Source of the DNA: Salimicrobium halophilum
GTDB lineage: Bacteria; Bacillota; Bacilli; Bacillales; Halobacillaceae
DNA: 64,000 bases
Assembly: GCF_900100295.1 (NCBI RefSeq)
Contig: NZ_FNEV01000003.1
Coordinates: 1-64,000 of the forward strand
Direction of reading: 5' to 3'
Shown: piece by piece, positions 1 to 7,840 of the stretch
Numbering within the stretch: position 1 is the stretch's first letter
How the letters are laid out: each line of letters begins with the position of its first letter
The notes under the pieces: generated by a model
Told to the model about the DNA's origin: nothing
Database searches by the model: none
Seen by the model: the letters and a program-made list of their open reading frames with translations, nothing else
Program-made: the position numbers and the translations under genes

Positions 1-362
1 ATTTCTTCAACGAGTTCATCGACTTCTTTTTGGAGTTCTCCGCGATCTGTATCAGTATTGGTATCGTTTGCTGACTGCACAGAAAGTTCACGCATACGTT
101 GAAGAATCGAGTGTGTTTCATTAAGAGCCCCTTCAGCTGTCTGAATCATAGAAATGCCATCTTGAGCATTCTTTTGTGCCATATCCAACCCACGAATTTG
201 TCCGCGCATTTTCTCTGATATGGCAAGACCTGCTGCGTCATCTCCAGCCTTATTAATGCGTAGTCCCGAAGAAAGTTTCTCCATGGAGTCTTGTTGCGCC
301 TGGTTAGCCTGTCCCATTTGACGATGCGTGTTTAGCGCCGCTATGTTGTGATTAATTCTCAT
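1..362 (-). CDS. hag: Flagellin, N-terminal part (gene runs off the left edge)
   Basis: Encodes the flagellar filament subunit; only the first 120 or so residues are inside the window. The translation starts [18 protein letters not shown] and continues with [20 protein letters not shown], the hallmark D0/D1 helical region of bacterial flagellin that polymerises in the filament core. The ATG at 362 is preceded by AAGGAGG at a good distance. The gene lies downstream of csrA on the same strand, as in Bacillus subtilis, with its own sigma-D-type promoter and a CsrA-type leader hairpin. The variable D2/D3 and C-terminal regions are not visible, so filament type or multiple-flagellin status cannot be judged. 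Confidence 0.97.
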   Translation of the reverse strand, partial: MRINHNIAALNTHRQMGQANQAQQDSMEKLSSGLRINKAGDDAAGLAISEKMRGQIRGLDMAQKNAQDGISMIQTAEGALNETHSILQRMRELSVQSANDTNTDTDRGELQKEVDELVEE

Positions 363-388
363 TTCAGTAATTCCTCCTTGAATTTTCG

Positions 389-406
389 TTCCACGTCCTT
401 GTGGAA
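389..406 (-). promoter_or_regulatory. CsrA-binding hairpin in the flagellin leader
   Basis: On the minus strand this reads UUCCAC-AAGGAC-GUGGAA: a perfect 6-bp stem presenting GGA in the loop, within ACAAGGACGU, close to the known CsrA consensus (ACARGGAUGU). A second GGA-rich site, AAGGAGG, is the hag Shine-Dalgarno itself. In B. subtilis CsrA binds two such sites in the hag leader to block translation and is sequestered by FliW. The same wiring is inferred here because csrA and fliW lie directly upstream. Confidence 0.8.
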
Positions 407-421
407 TGCTTTAGAGTAAAT

Positions 422-441
422 AAAAAGTCGGCCGACTTTTT
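422..441. terminator. Perfect palindrome between csrA and hag (leader hairpin or terminator)
   Basis: AAAAAGTCGG followed by its exact reverse complement CCGACTTTTT. It can fold as an 8-bp stem with a GGCC tetraloop followed by a T-run, so it could terminate the csrA transcript. It also lies just downstream of the predicted hag transcription start, so it would sit at the 5' end of the hag mRNA, where it could act as a stability element. Which role dominates cannot be decided from sequence. Confidence 0.55.
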
Positions 442-458
442 TGTTGGTTACACTTATC

Positions 459-485
459 ATATCGGACGACTTCTCCAAACTTTTA
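459..485 (-). promoter_or_regulatory. Sigma-D-type promoter of flagellin gene
   Basis: On the minus strand: TAAA, exactly 15 nt, then TCCGATAT. This fits the Bacillus sigma-D consensus TAAA-N15-GCCGATAT with one mismatch. The -35 TAAA contains the csrA stop codon. Transcription would start near 450 and give a leader of about 90 nt carrying the palindrome and the CsrA hairpin. Confidence 0.85.
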
Positions 486-710
486 TTCATTTTTAGGGTT
501 TTTTATTAAATCAATCATGCTTTTATTAAGAATACTAGCCTCCGCATTCTCCCTTTGAATTGCTTCATACACTTCCTGACGATGAATATCCACGTCTCTC
601 GGCGCTTCAATCCCAAGCTTAATCTGCCCGCCTTCAATTGCCACTACTTTTACTTCAATATCATTTGCGATTTTCACGGATTCACCGACCTTTCTATTCA
701 GAACGAGCAT
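483..710 (-). CDS. csrA: Carbon storage regulator CsrA (translational repressor)
   Basis: 75-residue RNA-binding protein beginning MLVLNRKVGESVKI, the canonical CsrA N-terminus; family length is about 60-75. The dimer binds GGA-containing hairpins and blocks translation, in Bacillus chiefly of hag. A longer in-frame start at 764 would add 18 residues absent from the family, so 710 is chosen. The start lies inside the last codons of fliW (17-nt overlap), indicating translational coupling with its antagonist. The C-terminal tail (about residues 50-75) is acidic/basic and longer than in gamma-proteobacteria, as usual in Bacilli. Confidence 0.95.
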   Translation of the reverse strand: MLVLNRKVGESVKIANDIEVKVVAIEGGQIKLGIEAPRDVDIHRQEVYEAIQRENAEASILNKSMIDLIKNPKNE

Positions 711-1146
711 CGGCTTCACTGCCTTTCTGGAATAATGGATGGCGAATACTGTATTTCTCATCATTCAGGATAACCTGTCTTGCCTTCCTTTTATCTTTAT
801 GTATAACTATCGGTGCCTGAAGATTAACTGTTGAATTCACAAAAGGTTCTCGTAACGTCAGAATATTGTAAACAACCACGTCTTCCGGCTTTTCTATCTC
901 TACTTCTTTCTGGACACCTTCACTTATATAAAAATCATAATTTTCATGAATCACATAAGGGCTTGTAACTACAAGAGCTATCTCTTTATCTGTGACGGAC
1001 TGGAGCGCAAAATACATTCCCTCTTCGTCCACGGGAAAAAGGGCAAATTTTTTATGACTCTCCAGTCCAGGAAGACCGTCTTTGAACGTGATCATTTTAT
1101 CTTCATCAATTGTCACTTCACCAAAATAGGCGGTTTCTATTTGCAT
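694..1146 (-). CDS. fliW: Flagellar assembly factor FliW (CsrA antagonist)
   Basis: 150 residues starting MQIETAYFGEVTIDEDK; contains the conserved stretch around FKDGLPGLE typical of FliW. In B. subtilis FliW binds either flagellin or CsrA; when flagellin is exported, freed FliW sequesters CsrA and releases hag translation. The start at 1146 has GGAAGGTGTAAC just upstream; a start five codons earlier would overlap this SD. It overlaps csrA by 17 nt and follows yviE by 2 nt, so yviE-fliW-csrA are co-transcribed. Confidence 0.95.
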   Translation of the reverse strand: MQIETAYFGEVTIDEDKMITFKDGLPGLESHKKFALFPVDEEGMYFALQSVTDKEIALVVTSPYVIHENYDFYISEGVQKEVEIEKPEDVVVYNILTLREPFVNSTVNLQAPIVIHKDKRKARQVILNDEKYSIRHPLFQKGSEADARSE

Positions 1147-1148
1147 TG

Positions 1149-1700
1149 TTACACCTTCCAATCAATCGTGATGCTCGGTTCCTGCAGGAGCGAGATATTC
1201 ACTCCCCCAGGCTGATACGAGTATTGCGGGTATCGCGGAGTGATGTTTATTTGCGGATCGTTCTTCTGTATATTAATTTCTGCTTCACGTGCGGTGTAGT
1301 CGATGTTTACGAGTTCATGGACGGGTGTGTTCCCCATCTGATAATCGATCTCATAGCCGTAGTTACGCTTCGCTTGACTTGCAATGAGGTTCCCACCATT
1401 TTCAATTCGCATCAACTCATCACCTTCACGAGCTCGACGCGCTGATCCCTCCATCGCTTTTTGTTCTCCAAACTGTTCCGTTTGACGGGAGCGTTCTGCA
1501 GAGGATTTCAGATGCAGGTTGCTGCGGGCTTTGCTTTGATCAATACGAAGCTCTCCATCAGGCTGCCTAATGGATACATCCGCTTTCGGCTGGCGAATAG
1601 AAACTTCAGCCTTAGGTTGCTGATACGTCAGCTCAGCGTTTCTCGTCTGTATGCCAACACGAGCATCTGTCGTTGATATTTGAAGCCGCGGCATTTGCAT
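1149..1700 (-). CDS. yviE: YviE-like protein of the flagellar operon (DUF6470 type)
   Basis: 183 residues; starts MQMPRLQISTTDARVGIQT, with a repetitive N-terminal part in which QP-KAEVSIRQP-like units recur (about residues 28-55), then a polar central helix rich in Arg/Glu. Position between flgL and fliW matches B. subtilis yviE, whose exact function is not known; a structural or accessory role in flagellar assembly is only suggested by synteny. No signal peptide or membrane segment is seen. The SD is GGAGGTG eight nt before the ATG. Confidence 0.85.
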   Translation of the reverse strand: MQMPRLQISTTDARVGIQTRNAELTYQQPKAEVSIRQPKADVSIRQPDGELRIDQSKARSNLHLKSSAERSRQTEQFGEQKAMEGSARRAREGDELMRIENGGNLIASQAKRNYGYEIDYQMGNTPVHELVNIDYTAREAEINIQKNDPQINITPRYPQYSYQPGGVNISLLQEPSITIDWKV

Positions 1701-1758
1701 AACCCTTGCACCTCCTCATCTTTATATAGAAAAAGCTACCTGTCTAAAGGCAGATAGC

Positions 1759-2634
1759 TTATCGTAAAAAGTCCATGAGCGTTGGCTGGATGATACGCGC
1801 TCCGGCACTAAGTGCAGCACGATGAATGCTTTCCTGTGTTTTCAGGTTGGTGATGACTTCTTCCATCTCTGCATCTTCGTTATCAGAGAGCATTTTTGTA
1901 GTGATTTCTTTTTGAACAGCCAGGCGGTCCTCTACCATGTCACGACGATTCATCCGGGCACCGAGGTCGGCTCGTTCATCAATAACACCTTCAATATGAC
2001 CATCAAGAACACTTAGATTCCCATCAAGGTCATCACCACTCGCACCGCTTTCAAGTTGTGTTTTCAGAGTATCTAAATCATCGAAAAACTCATCTGAGAA
2101 AATATTTTCCCCATCGACATTCGCTTTCACCGTAATTCCCTTTGAGATTTCAATATTAACATCGTCCCCGAAATTATTGTTCAACGTTCCATCCTCTGCG
2201 ACTAGAGGTTCTGTCGTATTCGTACCGTTGAACAAATATTTGCCATTCACTTCTGTGTTCGCGAGATCTTTTAAGTGATCTCTGATTTGACCAACTTCTT
2301 TCGCAATACTTTGACGCTCCTGTTCTCCCATAGAATCGGAAGAAGCCTGGACAGTAAGTTCACGAATACGCTGAAGGGCCTTCGTCGATTCATCCAAAGC
2401 TACATCAGAAGTATCCATCCAGTTGTACACTTCGCCGATGTTTCGCTCGAACTGCTCGACTTTCGTAAGCTCCGACCGATAATCGATCCCCTTCATCGCA
2501 ACCACTGGATCGTCGGACGGGCGGCTGATTTTTTTACCAGTAGAGAATTGCTCCTGGTACTTATTCATATTCTGATAGCTTTTGCTCATGTTCTGAAGCA
2601 TGTTGTTGTTAAGCATTCCCTGTGTTACTCGCAT
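1759..2634 (-). CDS. flgL: Flagellar hook-filament junction protein 2 (FlgL/HAP3)
   Basis: 291 residues, normal for FlgL. Begins MRVTQGMLNNNMLQNM and carries flagellin-like terminal helices (GKKISRPSDDP near residue 33; a C-terminal helix ending in FLR). Together with FlgK it forms the junction between hook and filament and is exported by the flagellar type III apparatus. It is separated from flgK by 9 nt and is clearly in the same operon. The middle domain is short and acidic, consistent with a halophile. Confidence 0.95.
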   Translation of the reverse strand: MRVTQGMLNNNMLQNMSKSYQNMNKYQEQFSTGKKISRPSDDPVVAMKGIDYRSELTKVEQFERNIGEVYNWMDTSDVALDESTKALQRIRELTVQASSDSMGEQERQSIAKEVGQIRDHLKDLANTEVNGKYLFNGTNTTEPLVAEDGTLNNNFGDDVNIEISKGITVKANVDGENIFSDEFFDDLDTLKTQLESGASGDDLDGNLSVLDGHIEGVIDERADLGARMNRRDMVEDRLAVQKEITTKMLSDNEDAEMEEVITNLKTQESIHRAALSAGARIIQPTLMDFLR

Positions 2635-2643
2635 TCATCTCAC

Positions 2644-4632
2644 CTACCTTCCGACGCGGCCCATCTGATTGATGACGCGGTCAAGAATTTCATCGATTGC
2701 CGTTATATTCCTGGAGGATGCGTTGTACGCGTGCTGGAATTTGATCATGTTCGTCATTTCTTCGTCGAGAGAAACCTGACTGACGGAGTTACGCTGGTTT
2801 TCCACGGAGTTACGAAGCGTTTCCGAGTTCTCACTCATGCGTCTCGCTTCCTGCGTCTCTACAGCCATGCCACCGATCATTCCTTCGTAGAAACTGTTGA
2901 TGTTCGCACCTTCGCCTAATGCATCATCCACTTGCGTCTGGATATCAGCGAGCTCTCTCGCGTTCTCTCCGTCACCAGCGTTATCAGATAGAGAGGCTGC
3001 AATGTTCGCCACATCTTCTGTAATCGAGTCAATGACTCCCATATCAGATGCCATACCACGATAGATTCTAGTTTCCGGGTCTCCTTCTTCAGGTGGAGCG
3101 CCGACTGGAAAAGAAGAGCCATAGTCGAAGAAACCAAGGCTACCATTCGCATCTTCACCCATATCTTCGAGGCTCGTACCATCTTTGTGAGCCGAGTTGA
3201 ACTGGTTGGCAAACGAAGAAGCAAGTGTATCCAAGTCATTCAACATTGATACGTAACTCCCTTCCTGCTCGTTCGTCCCCTGATGTTCCCCAGCAATACC
3301 GAGCAGTTCTGCACCATTTCCTGCTACTGTAAATGTTGAACCTTCACCTTGTGAAGTTGTGCTTATAGCAAGTCGTCTTTCTCCATCCTGGTCGAGTACT
3401 TCGGCCTGGATTCCTTCGTTTCCATTGATTTGAGCTGCGATTTCCGAAAGCGTCGAATCTCCATTTAATCCATCAAGAGGAACATCTATATCCTGTGGAT
3501 TACCTTCTCCATCTATATAGGTACCGGTGATAGTCATTCCCAATTCTTCTTCCCCATTACTGATTGATGACAGCGTCGCAGCTTGCGTATCGTTATCGAC
3601 AGGGACAGCTCCAGTCACTGTATAAGCCGGATCTCTCGGTGTTTCCGTTACCATACCGGCAAGATCTGCGAGTCCTTTCAGTTTCCCTGGTGCAGGAAAG
3701 TCGTTCATGGAAAGAGCGTATGCCTCTTCTCCTTCTCCGTCTTCCCCTTCAGGAGCCTGACCTAGTTGCAGAGAATCGAAAACAACCCGATCGTCTGACT
3801 CTTGATAATTGATGGATAGCTGATTAACCGTTTCTTCAGGTCCATTCACAAGTGCCGGTGCATCTTCCAGTGCTCGTCCCTGCTCATCTGCTAATCGTAC
3901 AGTCGCGATCCCATCTGCCATCTCTTTCGAAGAAGATGCACTCTTATCGTAAGACACGTCTATGCTTACGATTTTCGAAAGGTCATCCAGAAGACGGTCA
4001 CGTTTATCGTATAAATCATTCGGCAATTGGCCGTGTGGCTCAATGTTTCCGATTTGCTGATTGAGCTGGTTGATTTGGTTAAGCATGGAGTTGGCATTCT
4101 GAACCGTAACTTCAGCTTCCTGTTTCGCATCCTGTTGAAGCGTCTGCACAGATTCCGATAAATAATTGAACGTTTCTGCTACAGCTTTCCCTCGCTCCAT
4201 CACGACAGAACGCGCTCCGGCATCTTCCGGGTTCACGGCAAGGTCCTGAAGTGACTGCCAGAAACGGTCCATCGTTTTCGCGAGTCCCTGGTCCGTTGGT
4301 TCATTCATGATCTCTTCCATTTTCCCGAGACCATTTTCAAGCGCATCGTAATAGCCGGTTTTTTTCGCCTCGGCGCGGAACTGATCATCAAGAAAAGCAT
4401 CTCGTACGCGTTCGACACTTCCAGCCTGAACACCGCTACCGATTTGGCCTGCCATCTCCGGGCGGTTCCGAGATGCCGGAGGAAATGGAGAAGTTTGTTC
4501 CATGTTGACGCGCTGACGGGTGTAGCCTTCCGTATTGGCGTTCGAGATATTGTGACCGGTTGTATAAAGCGCGGATTGCTGGGTGAACAATCCGCGTTTC
4601 GCTACTTCTAATCCATGAAATGTGGAAACCAT
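2644..4632 (-). CDS. flgK: Flagellar hook-filament junction protein 1 (FlgK/HAP1)
   Basis: 662 residues, longer than the roughly 510 of B. subtilis. Terminal regions are conserved: N-terminal TFHGLEVAKRGLFTQQSALYT with GHNISNANTEGYTRQ, and a C-terminal helix with FQHAYNASSRNITAIDEILD. The extra length is in the middle: a strongly acidic insert around residues 290-460 (e.g. EGEDGEGEEAY), which would be the variable, solvent-exposed D2/D3 part. It follows flgN by 17 nt. An acidic, enlarged outer domain fits growth in salt. Confidence 0.96.
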   Translation of the reverse strand: MVSTFHGLEVAKRGLFTQQSALYTTGHNISNANTEGYTRQRVNMEQTSPFPPASRNRPEMAGQIGSGVQAGSVERVRDAFLDDQFRAEAKKTGYYDALENGLGKMEEIMNEPTDQGLAKTMDRFWQSLQDLAVNPEDAGARSVVMERGKAVAETFNYLSESVQTLQQDAKQEAEVTVQNANSMLNQINQLNQQIGNIEPHGQLPNDLYDKRDRLLDDLSKIVSIDVSYDKSASSSKEMADGIATVRLADEQGRALEDAPALVNGPEETVNQLSINYQESDDRVVFDSLQLGQAPEGEDGEGEEAYALSMNDFPAPGKLKGLADLAGMVTETPRDPAYTVTGAVPVDNDTQAATLSSISNGEEELGMTITGTYIDGEGNPQDIDVPLDGLNGDSTLSEIAAQINGNEGIQAEVLDQDGERRLAISTTSQGEGSTFTVAGNGAELLGIAGEHQGTNEQEGSYVSMLNDLDTLASSFANQFNSAHKDGTSLEDMGEDANGSLGFFDYGSSFPVGAPPEEGDPETRIYRGMASDMGVIDSITEDVANIAASLSDNAGDGENARELADIQTQVDDALGEGANINSFYEGMIGGMAVETQEARRMSENSETLRNSVENQRNSVSQVSLDEEMTNMIKFQHAYNASSRNITAIDEILDRVINQMGRVGR

Positions 4633-4649
4633 AATTATTCCTCTTTTCC

Positions 4650-5132
4650 TTACGCTTTCGAATCGAAGACGGAGCGTTTGGGTTTATCCGAAGACTCTTC
4701 GCCTCCGTAGTTCATATTGGACAAACTCGGCTGCAGGAGGTCGAGCGAAAGATTGATGAACTGCAGCGACTGCTGCGTGAGTTCCGCATTCAGTCGCTCC
4801 TGGTTCTTCAGATCAGCAAGAACAAGTATCATCGCTTCATATTCAGCGTTAAGCTTTTGATGTTCTTCCCCTTCGAGACGTTCCAGTACATCACTGATTG
4901 TCGGTTCCGGATTGCGTATACCTTCCTGTTCATACCAGGCGGCAACATTATTCTGTCGAGACTTCTCTACCTTTTCAATAGCCTGGATATGCTTCCGTTC
5001 CTCTTGTCCGAGCTGCTGGATTTTCGTGGTGTCATTACTTTTCAGTGCTTCCGTCTTCTCCTTAGATACATTAAGGAGACTCTTATGCAGCTTTACAAGA
5101 CGCTTCATATCGCTGATGATCGGTTCAATCAT
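4650..5132 (-). CDS. flgN: FlgN-family flagellar export chaperone (YvyG)
   Basis: 160 residues, mostly helical and coiled-coil-like (heptad patterns around residues 15-60 and 80-125), the FlgN_N fold. FlgN chaperones FlgK and FlgL to the export gate, and flgK and flgL are the next two genes. It lies 6 nt downstream of flgM. The C-terminal tail is short, basic and probably disordered. Confidence 0.9.
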   Translation of the reverse strand: MIEPIISDMKRLVKLHKSLLNVSKEKTEALKSNDTTKIQQLGQEERKHIQAIEKVEKSRQNNVAAWYEQEGIRNPEPTISDVLERLEGEEHQKLNAEYEAMILVLADLKNQERLNAELTQQSLQFINLSLDLLQPSLSNMNYGGEESSDKPKRSVFDSKA

Positions 5133-5138
5133 GACCTT

Positions 5139-5411
5139 CTACTCCTTTGTTTCTACCTGCTGGAAGAAATTCACCATTTTTTTGGCGGTTGCAGACGGGT
5201 CCGGTTTGTATGTCCCGTTATCCACTTGCGCTTTCAATTCTTCGATACGTTTTTCCCGTGCCGGACTTACCTTTTCCGCTTCCTGCATAGACTTTGCCTG
5301 CTGGGAAATTTCAAGTTTATCCTGGTTCGGGTTCTGTTTTATTTGTTTCTGTTGATTAATCTGTTTCTGATACGGATTCCAATTCGTCTGATTTGGTCCA
5401 TTGATCTTCAT
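5139..5411 (-). CDS. flgM: Anti-sigma-D factor FlgM
   Basis: 90 residues starting MKINGPNQTNWNPYQKQ, the typical FlgM opening, with the sigma-binding C-terminal half (EKRIEELKAQVDNGTYKPD) intact. FlgM holds sigma-D inactive until the hook is complete. The ATG at 5411 has GAGGTGAGACGG upstream; the earlier in-frame ATG at 5435 adds residues translated from the SD region. It heads the flgM-flgN-flgK-flgL-yviE-fliW-csrA transcription unit and has a sigma-D-like promoter, giving the usual feedback loop. Confidence 0.93.
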   Translation of the reverse strand: MKINGPNQTNWNPYQKQINQQKQIKQNPNQDKLEISQQAKSMQEAEKVSPAREKRIEELKAQVDNGTYKPDPSATAKKMVNFFQQVETKE

Positions 5412-5455
5412 CCGTCTCACCTCTTTTCTATACATTCCGTGTTCCTATACTTATT

Positions 5456-5482
5456 ATATCGAACTTGTACAGGTTAGGTTAA
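5456..5482 (-). promoter_or_regulatory. Probable sigma-D promoter upstream of flgM
   Basis: Minus strand TTAA, 15 nt, then TTCGATAT, compared with consensus TAAA-N15-GCCGATAT. The spacing is exact; the -10 core CGATAT is intact and the -35 is imperfect. It lies in the only sizeable gap of the flagellar block, between yvyF and flgM, where B. subtilis also has a sigma-D promoter. Confidence 0.65.
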
Positions 5483-5489
5483 ATAGTAA

Positions 5490-5924
5490 CTATTTCTTAT
5501 ATTTATCAACAGAATAATACGTCATGCTTTTCTTATTCATATCTTTCTCATGTTGTTGTTTGCGGCTATCCAATGCCTTGTCACGGTCGTGTTGCTGGAT
5601 GCCTTGGTTCAGTTCAGCGTTGCAGCTCTCACACATCCGTCCTTCCTGAATAAGAGCTCCGCATCGTTCGCACTCATACGAAAGGCTCGGGAAGTTGGCG
5701 GGGTGCAAACGCTTCTCTTTTACGAATCTGCGTATCTGCCACTCTTCCACTTCCGTCGCTACTGATATTTCTTCAACCGTCGCCGTTCTGTTCTCTCTTT
5801 GGCGAATGAACTTATATACGGTCTGGAAGTCATCTTCTTCCTTTCTTCGGCAGGCTTCACATACAGTCTGCGGTCCTTTCATGAATAGCTTGCCACAGCG
5901 CGGGCAATTAGCCGGTTCTGCCAT
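5490..5924 (-). CDS. yvyF: YvyF-family flagellar operon protein with two zinc ribbons
   Basis: 144 residues. Two CxxC pairs near the N-terminus (CPRCGKLF and CEACRR), a central helix-turn-helix-like segment (about residues 40-75), then a second ribbon (CERCGAL and CESCNAEL) and a basic tail. Matches the yvyF/flagellar operon protein family located between comF and flgM. Its function is not established. ATG at 5924 is chosen because GAGGAG precedes it; the longer GTG start overlaps that SD. Confidence 0.85.
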   Translation of the reverse strand: MAEPANCPRCGKLFMKGPQTVCEACRRKEEDDFQTVYKFIRQRENRTATVEEISVATEVEEWQIRRFVKEKRLHPANFPSLSYECERCGALIQEGRMCESCNAELNQGIQQHDRDKALDSRKQQHEKDMNKKSMTYYSVDKYKK

Positions 5925-5966
5925 CGTCGTCACTCCTCGGGAAGTATCTCTTTTGTTCTACTATCG

Positions 5967-6599
5967 TCAGGAACGGAACAGCGTTAAGCCTTTCACGGAA
6001 GTCGCTCCGTTTTCTTTCAGAATTTGCGCCGCTTTCTTCATCGTCGTCCCTGTCGTATAGATATCGTCGATCAGCAGAACATTGCCTTTCACCGGTCTTT
6101 TTACGTAAAAAGGATTCGGCTCCTGTTCCCGTTCGCGCTTCGTTTTCTTTGACTGTTTCTCTGCATGGGTCCGTCCAAGCAGATTGTGTGGTTTCTTCCC
6201 GAGTATGTGAAGGATCGCTTCCGCCTGATTAAAGCCGCGTTCTTCAAGGCGCTCCTCACTTAGAGGAACCGGCACAGCTTTTCCTTTGATAAAAAAAGGA
6301 AGATAAGCATGCATGGATTTGATCAGTTCATAATCCCCGCGATATTTCCACCGGGCTACCCAGTCTTTGGCGAAATCATTGTAGTGAAGAAAAGAAATGT
6401 TCGATTCTAATGAAGAATCTTTTCGGCAGTCGGGACAGGTGGTTGTGTATCGTGGATTGCAGCACTTCGGGCACCCTTGCTCGATTTTCCGGAATCCTTG
6501 CTGGCAGTCTACGCATAAGTGGCTGTCTCTCTCGGCCATCAGTACGTTCGTCCAGTCGGTTTTCGGCTGGATGATGTCAAAACAATACAGACATCTCAT
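5967..6599 (-). CDS. comFC: ComFC, competence phosphoribosyltransferase-like protein
   Basis: 210 residues: an N-terminal zinc ribbon with several CxxC motifs (CLYCFD, CVDC, CPKCC, CPDC) followed by a type I phosphoribosyltransferase fold with the PRPP loop LLIDDIYTTGTTM near residue 175. ComFC is required for efficient DNA uptake in naturally transformable bacteria, working with ComFA. The start overlaps the comFA stop by 4 nt. comFB, present between these genes in B. subtilis, is absent here. Confidence 0.95.
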   Translation of the reverse strand: MRCLYCFDIIQPKTDWTNVLMAERDSHLCVDCQQGFRKIEQGCPKCCNPRYTTTCPDCRKDSSLESNISFLHYNDFAKDWVARWKYRGDYELIKSMHAYLPFFIKGKAVPVPLSEERLEERGFNQAEAILHILGKKPHNLLGRTHAEKQSKKTKREREQEPNPFYVKRPVKGNVLLIDDIYTTGTTMKKAAQILKENGATSVKGLTLFRS

Positions 6600-7822
6600 A
6601 GCTTGTATCCCCGTTTGTTCATCCTTTTAATCGCATCACGTGCTTCCACCATTGCATCCGTCTTCCCTTCCATGTAAAAACGCACGTCTCCCATAGAATC
6701 ATCCGCGCTTCTTCCTGCCCGCCCCGCGATCTGCACAAGCGCCGCTTCATCGAACACCTCATGCCCGGCATCAATGACATACACGTCCACAGATGGAAAC
6801 GTGACACCTCGTTCGAGGATGGTAGTCGTAACGAGCATCTGGATTTCTTTTTTCCGAAATTTATCGATGATTTCTTCTCTGTTGGGGGATTCCGAATGAA
6901 CGACAGGGATGTTCATTTCTTCCGCTATGTCTTTTGCCCGTGTGATGGTCGGTGCGAATATAAGGAGTTGCCTTTCTGGTTGAGTGAACTTTGGAAGTTT
7001 GGTTTTGATTCTGAGTGACAGGTGGAAGGTTGGCACAGGCAGGGGATGTCCATGGTAGCGTACGGGTACGAATATTTTCGGAAGGTGCTTCTGTTGTTTT
7101 CTCGGGGTGGCTGTTAAGTAGATAATGGAGGCGGCTGTTCGCGCAGCTTGCTTTGTCGCCCACTGTAGAGATTCGTCATTGTGGTAAGGAAAGGCATCCA
7201 CCTCGTCTACGATCAGGACGTCGAATGCATTTTTGTATCTGTATAGCTGGTGAGTAGTGCTTATAACTATAGGCGAGTAGGATGTTTGCTTGGAATGTCC
7301 TCCATAGAGTGAGGCTAATGGAATTCTCGGAAAAGCTTTTTGCAGACGTGGGTGAAGCTCTCTTACTACGTCTGCACGTGGTGTGGCAATGCAAACTCTT
7401 TTTCCCTCGCTCAGCGCCTGTTCGATGCCGGGGAAGATCATTTCTGTTTTCCCTGCACCGCATACTGCATGGACGAGCAAGGTTTGGTTTTGTGTAATCG
7501 TCTCTTTGATTTTGTCCGCGGCGTGCTCTTGGTGTGGGGTAAGGGTGCCGCTCCAGGTGAGAGTTTCCTGTTGTGGAAGTTGATAAGAGGTCGGCATTTC
7601 ATATAGAGACTCGCATTCAGTGACGCGCCCCATTTGGATGCAGTTCCTGCAGTAGAGACATTTCTTTTTACATTTAGCGTGAGGAAAACGAGCAAGTTTG
7701 TACCATTTTTTGTTTCCGCACCGCTGGCATTGTCTTTTGATGATACCGGGGTGTTGAGTTAAGGATGATTTATCTATAAATTTTGGAAGTTCTTCTTTCG
7801 TAAGCCATTGACCACTGTACAT
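6596..7822 (-). CDS. comFA: ComFA, DNA-uptake ATPase/helicase
   Basis: 408 residues. N-terminal zinc-finger segment with four cysteines (CQRCGNKK ... CLYCRNC), Walker A near residue 120 (HAVCGAGKTE), DEAD-type box DVLIVDEVDAFP, SAT-like TATPRK, and the C-terminal helicase motif QIAGRAGRS. ComFA drives transport of single-stranded DNA through ComEC during transformation. The start ATG has GAGGAGGACGTCC upstream. It is preceded by an unusual array of TTGAGATAAA repeats, the only upstream candidate for special regulation. Confidence 0.96.
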   Translation of the reverse strand: MYSGQWLTKEELPKFIDKSSLTQHPGIIKRQCQRCGNKKWYKLARFPHAKCKKKCLYCRNCIQMGRVTECESLYEMPTSYQLPQQETLTWSGTLTPHQEHAADKIKETITQNQTLLVHAVCGAGKTEMIFPGIEQALSEGKRVCIATPRADVVRELHPRLQKAFPRIPLASLYGGHSKQTSYSPIVISTTHQLYRYKNAFDVLIVDEVDAFPYHNDESLQWATKQAARTAASIIYLTATPRKQQKHLPKIFVPVRYHGHPLPVPTFHLSLRIKTKLPKFTQPERQLLIFAPTITRAKDIAEEMNIPVVHSESPNREEIIDKFRKKEIQMLVTTTILERGVTFPSVDVYVIDAGHEVFDEAALVQIAGRAGRSADDSMGDVRFYMEGKTDAMVEARDAIKRMNKRGYKL

Positions 7823-7840
7823 GGACGTCCTCCTCGTGGG

